Positions 1-10,103 of a DNA stretch of 31,735 bases are shown here, one piece after another. The DNA is taken from contig CAXKVV010001165.1 in NCBI GenBank assembly GCA_964058805.1, positions 1-31,735 of the forward strand. Direction: 5' to 3'. The notes below the pieces were generated by a model that made no database searches, was not told where the DNA came from, and saw only the letters and a list, made by a program, of their open reading frames with translations. Position numbers and translations under genes: made by a program. The DNA comes from Schoenoplectus triqueter (Eukaryota; Streptophyta; Magnoliopsida; Poales; Cyperaceae). Every line of letters starts with the position of its first letter. Within the stretch, counting starts at the first letter, position 1.

Positions 1-35
1 CTTCCTCTACCTCTCTTTCTCTCTCCTGTCAACAA

Positions 36-144
36 CGCGCAGGGCATCTGCGCGGTGATATATATATATAATCGAAACGCGCCACTGCCAGTGGCGCGTT
101 TCCTATTAATAGGAAACGCGCCACTGCCAGTGGCGCGTTTCGAT
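36..144. repeat. Nested perfect palindromes (foldback repeat)
   Basis: Two identical 29-bp units (74-102 and 113-141) are each palindromic around a single central base. Each is built from GAAACGCGCCACTG and its complement. They are separated by the 10-bp palindrome CTATTAATAG (103-112), and matching ATCG/CGAT ends extend the structure to 71-144. The 74-bp block is therefore an almost perfect palindrome made of two smaller ones. A further hairpin lies just upstream (CGCGCAG 36-42 with CTGCGCG 48-54). The block is much richer in GC than its surroundings. It looks like a foldback or MITE remnant, but I cannot name a family. Confidence 0.8.
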
Positions 145-2216
145 TCGTATTTTTGCACTTCCACCGTTATCACTCTTATATTTAATAATAATAATTTCAT
201 AATTATTATTTATAATAAAAACTGAAAATTTGACAATCTTCAAAACAATCGAACAATGCATTCACAATATATCTCTACCTTTTAAATTATAATGCCTTTA
301 AAAAAATGATTTGTGCGCGTTGAGACATATTTTAATTTCATAAATAATATCTATAAATTGGATAGTTGTGATGGTATTTAATTTTTTAAAATAAAAAAAT
401 TACATGCAACTAATGTATTTTAAAAAAAATAATAAAGAGGAAGCAACTTGCTTAATTTGGTTTCATTACATAAATCATCTAGGACGCAAGAAAAAGTCTT
501 AATACATAACGATTACCGATGAATCAGAGGTGGGTCGAGTTTGGGTTCAGGTCGGGCGGGTCGGATCAATTTGACTTCCCGGAAAAAAATCGGGTCAGGG
601 TCAGATCAGGTCGGGTCAATTTACATGTTGTATTTTTTTAGATCTTTGATAGATTTTGATTGGATTGAAGATCATTTGATTTCGGGTCGGATCGGATTAG
701 GTTGGATTCGAGTTAGGTCGGATCATTTTGACTTTTAAAAAAATTAAGTCGTATCATATTCAGATCCGAACGAGTCGAACAGATTTCTCAGATGACAGCG
801 TCAGATTCTACCACCTCTACCGATGAACATTGCGGCAAATAGATCAAATTGAACCAATGCACGCCAAAAATTAAAATTGGCTTAGCCTAAAATTTGCTTG
901 ATATAGGAGGGGGGGGGGCAAGTTTTTGAGTAAACTATAAAGTGGTATCAAGTAAATTAGATATTTATGCTCGATAAATTGATGGGAAAAGCGTAAAAAC
1001 ACAAAAAATAATTAAATGAGGAATATTGAATCATGATTTTCGTCACTATGGTTGTAGAGTTGAGTCTTAAAATACTTATTCCTTTGTATTATTTGTTGGA
1101 ACTCTCAATGACAAATTAGCGATTAGTAGAAATATTTTCGTTTTTCTTATTGACAAATAATTTTTTGCCCTCCCTCTAATATCTTCGCAATTGAAAGCTT
1201 GATTACTGAGGATGAGCTGAGACTGTTGATCCTTATCGCATACATTTTTTTTTTGCTTGATGTCTCTCTATATGGAAAAAAGTCATATATTGGGAAATCG
1301 GTATTCAAATGGAGAGGTGTTTCCTTAAAACACAATTTTAAACTAAGTTTGATTGCTTGATCTTATTTTTATCTAAAAAAAAGAACCATCATGTAACTTT
1401 GGAAAATTTTGAACTCATTACTCAAATGAATAAAATACAAAAAGGACAAACTTATTGGTTCACTTTTTTTGTTACCATTTTCATATATTTTTATCGGGAC
1501 TTGAATCTGAACCACATCTTAGAGAGATGAAAACAATCACCATCACTATTTGGTCCGTGTTTTTTTATTGACTACTTTATAAATCATTGTTAATTGTTTT
1601 TGTTAAAAAAATAATGGAAGGATATTCCAATTTCCAAACATATTATAAGGATAATTCCTCTACTGGATCAAAAATTTGCGCTGGAAATGTAGAGATTAAA
1701 TTAATATCAACATTTGTGATTTACTCAAGATAAATAACCACTAAAAATTTGATCCACAGAGGAATCACTCATATTATAATTAAAGCTGCGCATGTCCTTC
1801 ACATAAAAAGTCATTTGCCTATTTAATGGTTGAATCTCTTCTAGAGTTAACTATCTTTTTACTAGTCCTAATTTTGTAAAAGAAAGCATTCTTTTGCCAG
1901 ATAATTGCTTATATTCAAAGCAGGTCACGTGTTAATTTCCTATTTGTTCAAATAGAATTTGAAATATTAATTTTGTATAGATTCCAATGCATATAAATTA
2001 TATATAATTCTTACTTGTAATCATTTTTTACATAGTGATAACGCACTCTAATAAATAAACAATTTAAATCTCAGAAATACCTCGGATCAGTATTAAATTA
2101 GCATCACGCTTTCATAAACTATCTTCTACTAGCTAAACTATTCTCATGAAGTAATATAAGAAAAAAAGAACTTACAATACTTTATTTGAAAAATGAAGTT
2201 GTTGGCTATAAGACCA
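145..2216. other. AT-rich intergenic DNA with a degenerate GGGTCGG tract
   Basis: I see no gene here. Between about 531 and 775 the words GGGTCGG, GGTCGGATC and GGTCAATTT recur in a degenerate, partly inverted array that includes the complementary GATCCGAAC near its end. This creates a short open frame that I do not consider coding. A run of ten G lies at 909-918. The remainder is AT-rich with many poly-A and poly-T runs and is too degraded to classify. Confidence 0.6.
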
Positions 2217-2466
2217 ATTTTTTATTTGGTAATTGAAATAATAAATAATCAGGATTTGATAAGATTACCATGGAAATTATATAGCCTAGTATGGACCGAT
2301 TTTGAAATTCAGTCCGAACTTTTTTTTTTACAAAATTTAAATATATCAAAGCAGAAAAAAAATACTTGAGATTGAATTTGAAACTTAGTCCAAATTAGGC
2401 CATACACTTTTCATGATGATCTTATCAAATTCTGATTATTTATTATTTTCATTGAACAAAAAAATC
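2217..2466. mobile_element. MITE, family 1, copy 1
   Basis: The left end contains AATAATAAATAATC followed by AGGATTTGATAAGAT. The right end contains the complement, ATCTTATCAAATTCTGA then TTATTTATTATTTT, giving terminal inverted repeats of about 45 bp with few mismatches. The element is about 250 bp and has no coding capacity. Its interior has degenerate words of the type GAATTTGAAACTTAGTCC that recur in the other copies. A second copy lies at 14105-14470 and a diverged third at 2524-2774. I could not fix a clean target duplication, so the superfamily is open. Confidence 0.75.
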
Positions 2467-2523
2467 TATATAAAACCACGCAAATCTCTCATATTGCTAC
2501 CATATTTCATGTGTCTTTCTCTC

Positions 2524-2774
2524 CAATTTTTTTTTATGATAATTAAAAAAGAAAGAAAATCATAAAATGATATGATTGTCTTATTTTTATAGTTGCCAGC
2601 TTAGATCGAGACTGAAACTTAATTCCATTTTTTTTCTAAAACTAATTTATGTTTTGTAAAAAAAAAAAATCGAGCCCGCATTTAAAACTCTATCCGAACT
2701 ATAATATCTAAAAATAAAGATAATCATATCAAATCTTTCTTTTCTTTTATTTGAATAACTAAAAACAAAAAAAT
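2524..2774. mobile_element. MITE, family 1, diverged copy
   Basis: The left end reads poly-T, ATGATAATTAAAA, then ATGATATGATTGTCTT. The right end carries the complement AAGATAATCATATCAAAT and finishes in an A-rich run. The size (about 250 bp) and the inner words (GAAACTTAATTCC, TTTAAAACTCTATCCGAAC) resemble the copies at 2217 and 14105. It lies only about 60 bp from copy 1, upstream of the SPL gene. The assignment is less certain than for the other two because the termini are low in complexity. Confidence 0.5.
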
Positions 2775-3312
2775 ATTCTATCTCTCATGCTATTTTCATT
2801 TATTGACTGTCCGGAATCCTGTCAGTAGGTCTGATAAAATAGTTACAGTGAGAGGAGGAAAGATCGACCTGGCGAAAAATAATAGGCTTGCTTTTTTTTA
2901 ATACAGGACAGTAGTACACTATCTCTGTTTCATCAAAAAAAAAAAACTATCTGTCCCAGTTTCCCGTCTTTCTTTTGGGTTCTTACACCCGTCCTTTTAA
3001 TTCGTTCATCTCTTCATCTCTTGGATTTTAGTGCTTTTTCGCAACACATTTTCTCTCACCTCCACTTCAATTCCCTCATATCCATTTCTCCCTTTTCAAA
3101 ATTCCAATCTCCAGCTATGTTTCCAGTTCGCAGCCTTTTTTTTCCACCTTTTCTGATGCTTCCGTACGTTTAATTTCTGTTCTATTTTTCTTTTGCTTGA
3201 TCTGTAATTCCCAGATTTCAGTATTACTGTCTTCTTAATCTACAAAACCCATTCCTTTGCTTTCATTTCTTGACCTATAAATATTCTCATGTTTATATTG
3301 GTTTGATATAAG

Positions 3313-3347
3313 TGGTCAATCGACCAATTTTTTCAGTTAACTGAAAA
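3313..3347. promoter_or_regulatory. Two adjacent dyads upstream of the SPL gene
   Basis: TGGTC-AATC-GACCA (3313-3326) is followed within 3 bp by the perfect 18-bp palindrome TTTTCAGTTAACTGAAAA (3330-3347). Both lie about 100-140 bp upstream of the putative TATA box of the SPL gene. Such dyads can bind dimeric transcription factors, but no factor is identified here, and a foldback remnant is possible. Confidence 0.35.
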
Positions 3348-3445
3348 CAAGAAGAATATATTCTCTTTTATCTCGTTCTCATACCATCCTTTTCTCTTGC
3401 CAGCTTCCCTTTATAGGAGCTCTGTCTCTTCTTATATTGTCTGCC

Positions 3446-3454
3446 TATTTATAA
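3446..3454 (+). promoter_or_regulatory. Putative TATA box of the SPL gene
   Basis: TATTTATAA lies 73 bp before the ATG. It would place transcription start near 3476-3485 and leave a 5' leader of roughly 45 nt that is rich in GA (AGAGAGTGAAAGAGAG). A second TATA-like word (TTTATAGG) lies about 35 bp upstream. No upstream ORF is seen in the short leader. Confidence 0.4.
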
Positions 3455-3526
3455 CGAGGAACAAACAGCAGAGACACTCTGAAATTAAAGAGAGTGAAAG
3501 AGAGAAACTTTGTCTTGCTTTCTTAG

Positions 3527-6264
3527 ATGGAATGGGATACCAGCACCAAAATGGCCTCTAATTGGGACTGTGGTATCTCTTTAGCACCTCAGAGCAGTTC
3601 TTCTAAACTAGACCTCACACTAGGAGCCATTTCTGATATAGGATCGAACCAGATAAACCCCATTGTGGATCTCACAAACGAACCTCTCCTCCCAACAGAA
3701 CCGCCGGCTCCCTCGAGGAGGTCAAGAGATAGAGAGGTTTCTTGCTTGGTGGAGGGGTGCAAAGCGGATTTGTCAAAGTGCAGGGACTATCATAGAAAAC
3801 ATAAGGTGTGTGAGGCGCATTCAAAGACCCCTGTTGTCATGGTAGGAGGGAAGGGACAGAGGTTCTGTCAGCAGTGCAGCAGGTAATTTGTTAAATCTTG
3901 GTGTAATTTGCAAAAAATGCCCCTTCGTTCGATCTATTTTGGTTAAGATTCTAAAGAAGCGCAAGCCGATTTTAGAAAATTCGAATATTTTAAAGAAAAT
4001 TCTATACTTTTCATTCATGTTTACCTTTCAATTCTGTTGTTTAATCAACTTTGGCAGTATTGTGTTAAATAATATGGTGTGTTCTTTTGGAACATAGTGT
4101 GGTAGGAAATATGAAACATCTGAGAAAAGTTTGGTTATTTTTTCTTACTAAAAAAACAGTTTCTTTTTTCTTTTCTTTTTTTGTGTGTGTGGATGGTGAT
4201 GGTCTTCCTCTCTGTTTTCCAACTTGGTAATTATTGTTCTCTTTTGGAATAAAGTCTCACTGGAGCCCAGTCTTACTGGGAACAAGTTGAAAAACAGAGA
4301 GGAAGACCATCATCATCTACATGACTACCTGATGCTTCTGGTGTTGATTAATAATTAATAAATGTAATGTCTCAATACTTAATTGTACTTTCTTTGTCAT
4401 GGAGTTCCTGCTAAGGTAAAAGTTAAATTGTCGGGGTTAATTTGCAACTTTTTCTTTGTTGTCGTGGGTCCCCTTTTCTTCTGACTGATACTTTTTCTCG
4501 TTTGTAGTGATTTTCGATTCTGTAAATTTCCTTAAAGCCCTTTGAATTGTGGTTTCATTTGGTTGGAATATTTTTCATTGGTTGTTTTCTCAGGAGTTAT
4601 TGATTCCCTGTGCTTTTCTTAAGTTTTCAAGTTTTCCATACCAGTGATTTAAATCTTATCAAATTAAGGATAAAACCCAATTTGACTGTGGATTATACAA
4701 CAATCCCATTAAATTAAAAAAAACAATTACATTAATGGATTTATCATTCAAGGAATTGTTTGGTGCTTTGTGCATATTGCAAGACTGTTTCTCACATTTA
4801 AATTATAATTGTTGTTATCAGCATTACTTTTGTTGATATCTTGCTAGAATCATTATTGATCTTCCTTCAATGAGGAGAGGGCTCCAAGTCTTCACGCTTT
4901 TTGATGTCACTTGAAAAGCTACTTTATAGACTTATAGTCTTTAATTAACTGTTACTCTAAGGTCCTGTTCGCTTGAATAGAGGGAATGGGAATGAGAATG
5001 AGAATTGAACTAAAATGCTACTGTTTGGGTGGGAAAAAAATAATTCACTCTGAGTGAATTTGTTTTTTCCCACGGAGGTGGGAATGGAGCGAACACGCTC
5101 TAAATGTGATTCAGCGTTTGTTTATTGAAGCAGGACAGTAAATTAACCAATGGCCTCTGGCAATTGATACTTAATTTGAATAAATTACACTAAATAAATC
5201 CTATAAAAATGGTTTAATAGGTTTCATTTGCTAGTGGAGTTTGATGAGGTGAAGAGAAGCTGCCGGAAACGCCTTGCTGGCCACAACCGCCGCAGGAGGA
5301 AGCCACCTCAGACAGACCCTGCCACTCCTGGGGGCATTTTTGTAAACCACCACGGTAAATCATGGCACTAAGAGTCCTCTAGTTGTCCTCTCTTTTCTCC
5401 TCTTTTGATGAATAGCATAGCAGCCAAAATTTTGTATTGGTTCCACTACAGTCTACTGTACTGGTAAAATACAGTACTGGCTACTGGTAAAATACAGTAC
5501 TGGTACTTAATACTGATATCATCTACCCCGGGTACTGGTAGTTTACACAATAACAAATGAAAGTATTGGATTGTAACATCCTGGTACCAAACTATCAATT
5601 CATGGAACAGTGTTACTACAGAACCAGCAGGGAACACAATAGTATGGCACCAATCATTCACATCGGAGCAGTACCAGAAATAAAGAATATTTTTACATAT
5701 TTATTTTGGTTATGGAATATTCTAACTATTGTTAAATAAAGCATCGATATACAGAGCTTGAATAGAAATGCCATCTTTTTCTCAACCATTTTCATTTGTT
5801 GACCTGTGTTCATTTTCTCAGGGGCAAGAATGCCATCCTATCAGCAAATATATCCGTCTCCCAACATTACACAAGAGCCTCCAAAATGGAACTCCATCAT
5901 GCGAAGCGACCATTCTGCCCTTCAGAGCAGCATTTTCAGTTCAGCCATTGTGAATCTTGGAGCACTACAGGTGACTCATGGTAGCCTTCAAGCCGGCCAA
6001 ACCTGGCAAGGGGCACCTGAATCCAGTTGCGCTCTCTCTCTTCTGTCATCTACCACCTCCTCTGCCGCAATCACTATGGGCCAGCCACTCATCCAACAGT
6101 TAAGCTTGCATGAAAATGAACTACGTGCCAGTCTGAATACCATGCATTCCTCAGAAAATGTATCCCTTGCTGGATTTCGGTACTGTAATGGATTGTGTCC
6201 GTATCCAGGTGGGGAAGGATCTGAGAATGGCTCTGGGCATAGCCTTCCCTTTTCATGGCAGTGA
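3527..6264 (+). CDS. SQUAMOSA promoter-binding-like (SPL) transcription factor, SPL13/SPL16 type
   Basis: Nuclear SBP-box factors bind GTAC-core DNA motifs and control phase change, organ size and inflorescence development. Exons are 3527-3882, 5221-5354 and 5822-6264 (GT-AG introns of 1338 and 467 nt), giving 310 residues. The SBP domain spans about residues 73-149. Zn site 1 is C73, C78, C95, H98 and Zn site 2 is C114, C117, H121, C133. The basic tail [17 protein letters not shown] is the bipartite nuclear signal. Intron 1 falls in the arginine codon between CQQCS and FHLL, the usual SBP intron position. Residues 28-32 (LDLTL) form an LxLxL, EAR-like motif. CALSLLSS (233-240) is encoded by the miR156 site, and the protein ends LPFSWQ. 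The N-terminal MEW and the HSKTPVV segment point to the SPL13/OsSPL16 group. The protein is on the short side for that group. No upstream in-frame extension is needed. Confidence 0.95.
4192..4317. repeat. Long near-perfect hairpin in SPL intron 1
   Basis: A 35-nt arm (4192-4226, containing ATGGTCTTCCTCTCTG) is complementary to 4283-4317 (containing CAGAGAGGAAGACCAT) at 34 of 35 positions if one G-U pair is counted. The loop is 56 nt and holds its own stem, CCCAGT-CTT-ACTGGG. It lies wholly inside the first intron in the transcribed orientation, so the pre-mRNA would carry a MIRNA-like foldback of about 126 nt. I do not recognise either arm as a known conserved miRNA. A young MIRNA locus or a small foldback transposon are both possible. 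Confidence 0.7.
4961..5097. mobile_element. Small MITE in SPL intron 1 (Tourist/Harbinger-like)
   Basis: The termini GGTCCTGTTCGCT and AGCGAACACGCTC are imperfect inverted repeats sharing TGTTCGCT. The element of about 137 bp is flanked on both sides by CTCTAA (4955-4960 and 5098-5103), which contains the TAA typical of PIF/Harbinger-type target duplications. The centre holds a perfect palindrome (AATTCACTC-T-GAGTGAATT). The interior repeats GGGAATG and GTGGGAA words in opposite orientations. A hAT relationship cannot be excluded because the duplication may be longer than 3 bp. Confidence 0.6.
5459..5503. repeat. 22-bp direct repeat in SPL intron 2
   Basis: Two identical 22-bp units (5459-5480 and 5482-5503) each contain ACTGGTAAAATACAG and end in the self-complementary CAGTACTG. 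Further TACTGG words follow, so this is a short tandem tract of GTAC-bearing repeats in the 467-nt intron. No function is implied by itself. Confidence 0.8.
6029..6048 (+). promoter_or_regulatory. miR156 target site in SPL exon 3
   Basis: GCGCTCTCTCTCTTCTGTCA differs from the usual SPL target (GTGCTCTCTCTCTTCTGTCA) only at its second base. That base faces position 19 of the miRNA, where a mismatch is well tolerated. Pairing around the cleavage region (positions 10-11 of the miRNA) is intact. The site encodes CALSLLSS, the hallmark peptide of miR156-regulated SPLs. The transcript is therefore expected to be repressed by miR156 in juvenile tissue. Confidence 0.93.
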
Positions 6265-7506
6265 TAGAGGTAGTTTTTTTAATGTGAAATTAGGATTTCC
6301 AAATCAAAAGATCCTTTATTGTCTGTTTGTCTGAAATGGTACATGCTCTTTTCCTGTTTTAAAAACAGTGAGTTTGTTGAATAGCAATGTGGGTCTGCCA
6401 GTTTAATTATATTTTAGGCCATGATTTCTTAGGCTTTGCTTTCACATGATGTTCCCTATTAAGTTTAGATCAGATTTCAATTCTCTTTTTCTTATATGTA
6501 AGTTCTCTTGAATTGTTTTACATGAGGTGTTGAATTCCATGCTTTATTAATGTACTCTTGAATTGGATTCAGGGTAGTTGATCTGACAAGATAATAGCTA
6601 TCAAGTAAAGATTTATTTATACCTTGTATTTTCATTTTTTTTATTATTGATGATGATATGATTAAAGCTTTTTTTTTTTTTTGGAAAAAGGTAATAAGTT
6701 CTTAAATCAGCAAACGTTGGATAAAATATTTTGGTAAAGAAATTGAAGACAAAAGATAACAAGAAGTGCATTCTCTTCAGAGTTCAGATGGATCTCCTCA
6801 TGGGCCCTAATATATTGATCCTTTTGATTCATGATTTCTCAGCCACTTCCTCCTTAAAACAGCATTTCAATTCTTCCTAAAAAATATCCCAAAAATGACC
6901 ATTCCTCTTTAAAACAGCATTTCAACTCGACCAGCATGATTGCTCAGCCAATTCCCTCCTCTGCTGCTATATTGCCAAAAAACCATCAGTACTGCAGTTG
7001 TGTTGGAATAATTTACTGCTTGATGTACCTTTAGTAAGGTTTGGTCTTTAATCACTTTCTCCATATTTATTTGGAGGAAAAGGATAAGGATACTATTCTC
7101 TTTAATGGGAGTGATGTTGGTATTGGAAACGAAAATGATTGAGTATACTCCAAGTGTCTCCACCATCATAAAGAAAGGTCCTTTAAAAAGTCAAATTGTG
7201 TGGGCTTCTCTATAAGAGATGGCGAGTGAGATAGGGGCCATAGCAAGAGACATTATGTTAGTGTTACCAATGATAATATCTTCTCAACTTCTAGGGACAG
7301 TACAGTACTTTCCTTTTTAAATGGCGCTTTTAGTTACTCCATATATTTTATAGGAACAGAAATTGCAAATTTATATATGACATCCTGGGTGATAATATCT
7401 CAATATCTTGAATGATCTACTAAGAATATTTTCAATTAATTTTCCTTCGAGAGGGTTCCCTCCCATGCACTTCTTCTTCTTCTTTTTTTAACGATCTACT
7501 AGACAA
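6265..7506. other. 3' flank of the SPL gene and intergenic DNA
   Basis: This holds the untranslated 3' end of the SPL gene, for which I cannot fix a polyadenylation site, followed by intergenic DNA. A T14 run at 6669-6682 followed by GGAAAAAGG resembles the reversed A-tail ends of the LINEs elsewhere in the window, so a very short LINE or SINE tail is possible. The words TTAAAACAGCATTTCAA occur twice about 60 bp apart (near 6854 and 6910). No coding region is convincing. Confidence 0.5.
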
Positions 7507-7580
7507 TTTTTTTTTTGTTATGAGTAAAAATGAGGGCCAAAGCCCTTGTCTTTCATTAACAAACGATAAAATTACAAAGT
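7507..7580 (-). mobile_element. Short 3' remnant of a LINE
   Basis: Read on the - strand, this ends in GACAAGGGCTTTGGCCCTC, then TTTTTACTCATAAC and an A10 tail (T10 at 7507-7516). A GGGC/GCCC stem plus an A-tail is common at the 3' ends of plant L1-type LINEs. No coding sequence is left, so this is a 5'-truncated scrap. The upstream limit is uncertain. Confidence 0.4.
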
Positions 7581-9128
7581 TTAGGAAACAAAATATGGAA
7601 CACAAAAAAGAAAGTAAAGAAGAGAATTAATTCAAAACAGGTCTGGATGTAAATAACATGATAAAAAAGATAGAGAAGAAAAAGAACAAGCGGGGGAACT
7701 CTTTGTGTGAATTTCATAAACACACATGGGCAGCGGTTATTCTTAATTCTTAATTATACTCTCAGAAAGAATGTTGAGTTTTCTGTGTTTTCAACTATGT
7801 CACGTCGAACTAATTCAGAACCGTTTGATTTAAAAATTCTCTTCTATCGAATTGTACCATTTTTTAAATATTATTGTACACGATTAATTTATGTAACGCC
7901 TATTTTTCTTCATCTGTCTAATTTGTAGCGTCTTTTCATTTCTTTATATCTATGTTGCGCATGTTAAGTTATTATGATCCAGTTAAATATTTTAAATTCA
8001 TTTATGCAAGATTTCAATAAACACATTGCTAAAAAATCCAAAAAAAAAGATGATGGACCCACTAAATAAGCAAAACTATTAATACAAAAATATATATGTG
8101 GACCTTTCTAGCTATTATTTAAAAATTATATTATTTTTAGTACACAAGTTATTTTATCAAATAATAATTTATTGTGTGTAAAAATATTTCTATTGAACAA
8201 TGGTTAAAAGAAAAGATAATAATATGCATAATGTCTGTATCAATGACAAAATTATGTTATCATCTATATGGCCATATCATTTTTTAATATAAATAAATCA
8301 CTTGTCAAAAATATAAATCTCCATATTATTTCTTGATATAAATAAATCACATGTCAAAAATATAAGTCTTTGTTCTGGGGCGAAGCCCGGATAATCAACC
8401 CAAGTATATATAAAGAGAGTTAAATTTTCAAATTTTTTAAACATGCACATTATCACTTTTCTCCATCAATGATTTTGTTTAAATCTTTTTATCTATTTAA
8501 ATTCAATAGTTGATATATAATTTTTCTTTCTTCTTATTTAAAATAGATGGGTGTGATATATTTGAGATAAAATTTTACTTTTAACATGATCTATTTTTTT
8601 AATAATATTTTTTTTAAATTATCATATTTAATTATATTATTATTATTATTATTATTAATATTATATACATCTTTATATTAAAAAAATACGTTCAAAATTT
8701 TCTTAATGTGAAAATTTATTGAATTATATTTAAAGTTTTATATTTTTAATTATTTAATTGAGAACTATTTTGTCAGGGTGAATCTCAAATTACAACTCTA
8801 GTTTGAATATAAAGAGGACTAAATAACATTTCTAGAAATTATTCTCATAAAAACTTAAAATTCATATAATTCAAAACAGTAAGATCCTTGGATTTGATTT
8901 AAAAGATACAACAGATAACTAAATGACATTAGTAAAAGCAGTATATCTATCAAAACCAAACCAACAATAAAATACGTGCCAATCAAATCTAAATCAGATG
9001 GGAAGGGCTAATACATACCGGAATAAATTAAATTACCGTATCTATGATTAAGATTTTAAAAATGATAGGGGTGGCTTAGCCAGCCAGTACCATACTAAAT
9101 CGGAAAAACATATGCTATATATATATAG
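7581..9128. other. AT-rich intergenic DNA with short repeats
   Basis: I find no gene. A 34-bp unit (8287-8320) is repeated with two mismatches at 8336-8369 and shares AAATAAATCAC and TGTCAAAAATATAA. A TTA microsatellite lies near 8634-8657. GGGGCGAAGCCCGG (8379-8392) is a GC-rich stem in otherwise AT-rich DNA. The rest is AT-rich and degraded. Confidence 0.6.
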
Positions 9129-9495
9129 GCTATGGTGTTTTGCAAGCGTTGTTTATTTTACGCTATATTATTAATTTTAAGTTAGAAATGATTGTTCCAA
9201 ACCGCTCAATCTAATTTTCATATTAAAATCTATTAGTAAACTAAATTTTATATTTTTGAAATTCATTTGCTATTTTTTGGGATAGAGGAAAAATTATCAT
9301 TTTTGAATGAACCAGAATTCTCAGATCAAGTCATTTTCTCCTCATCAGAAAAAATAGAAAAAAAATATAAAAATATAAAATTTGATTTTGATATGAAGAT
9401 TAAATTGAACGGTTCAGATCGATTATTTCTGACTTAAAATTAAAAATAGAGCGTAAAACACACAACGCCTTTGTACTTTGTAAAACACCATAGTC
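9129..9495. mobile_element. MITE, family 2, full copy
   Basis: The left end CTATGGTGTTTTGCAA, with GCGTTGT and TTTTACGCT following, is mirrored at the right by AGCGTAAAA, ACAACGC and TTGTAAAACACCATAG. Long terminal inverted repeats continue inward (TTAAGTTAGAAATGA against TTTCTGACTTAAAATT). The element is 367 bp with no coding capacity, and TA- or CT-rich simple repeats abut both ends. A half copy of the same family lies at 28700-28920. Confidence 0.8.
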
Positions 9496-10103
9496 GGACA
9501 CACTCTCTCTCTATATTTTTTTTATGTCTATAATTATGAGACCTACTTAATGATAATAGTCCCCTAAATATAATCACAACCTTTTAACAAATCCGAGAGT
9601 CGAGATTCGCTATCGTAATTTCTCTGCCATAGAAAATATAGCAGCAGATACATGTCCCTAAATCCAGACGCTGAAATCAGCAAAAAATAATATAAGATAA
9701 AAAGGGGAGTGTCATAGCATACTGCTGAGCAACAGATGCAAAGACTAACCAGTTTAAAAGGACTCAAGTTTTTTTTGTATGGCAGTTTCGAGGAGCAAGT
9801 TACGAACTAATTAAGATGAATATGATGTTTTCAATTTAAATTCAAGCAATAACTTTTTTTTATAAATAAACGTAGAATTTTATGAGAAAACAGATTACAA
9901 TTACTATATCAGAAAGCGAGCACAAAGAGAAAAATAAAATAGAGAAGTGTAGGCAGACATTAAGTAAAAACGAAAAAAGTACACGTCACAATTATATCTA
10001 ACATTCATTTCCAAAAACCAATATAGAACAAACTTAAAATTTTATCTCCATTGAATGCACGTGCAAACTAAAGTTCCATTCTCCGAGTTCTTCACATGCA
10101 TCA
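9496..10103. other. Intergenic DNA downstream of the small gene
   Basis: I see nothing recognisable. The stretch is AT-rich. The part nearest 10103 should contain the 3' untranslated end of the small - strand gene, but no clear AATAAA signal is visible. Confidence 0.4.

Noticed and set aside
541..738. 65-codon ORF in the GGGTCGG tract
   Set aside because: It is repetitive G/R/S/D coding from a degenerate simple repeat, with no gene signals.
8379..8810. Possible Helitron (GC-rich stem GGGGCGAAGCCCGG and a CTAG end near 8797)
   Set aside because: The stem is not next to the CTAG end, there is no clear TC 5' terminus, and no copies in the window allow a check.
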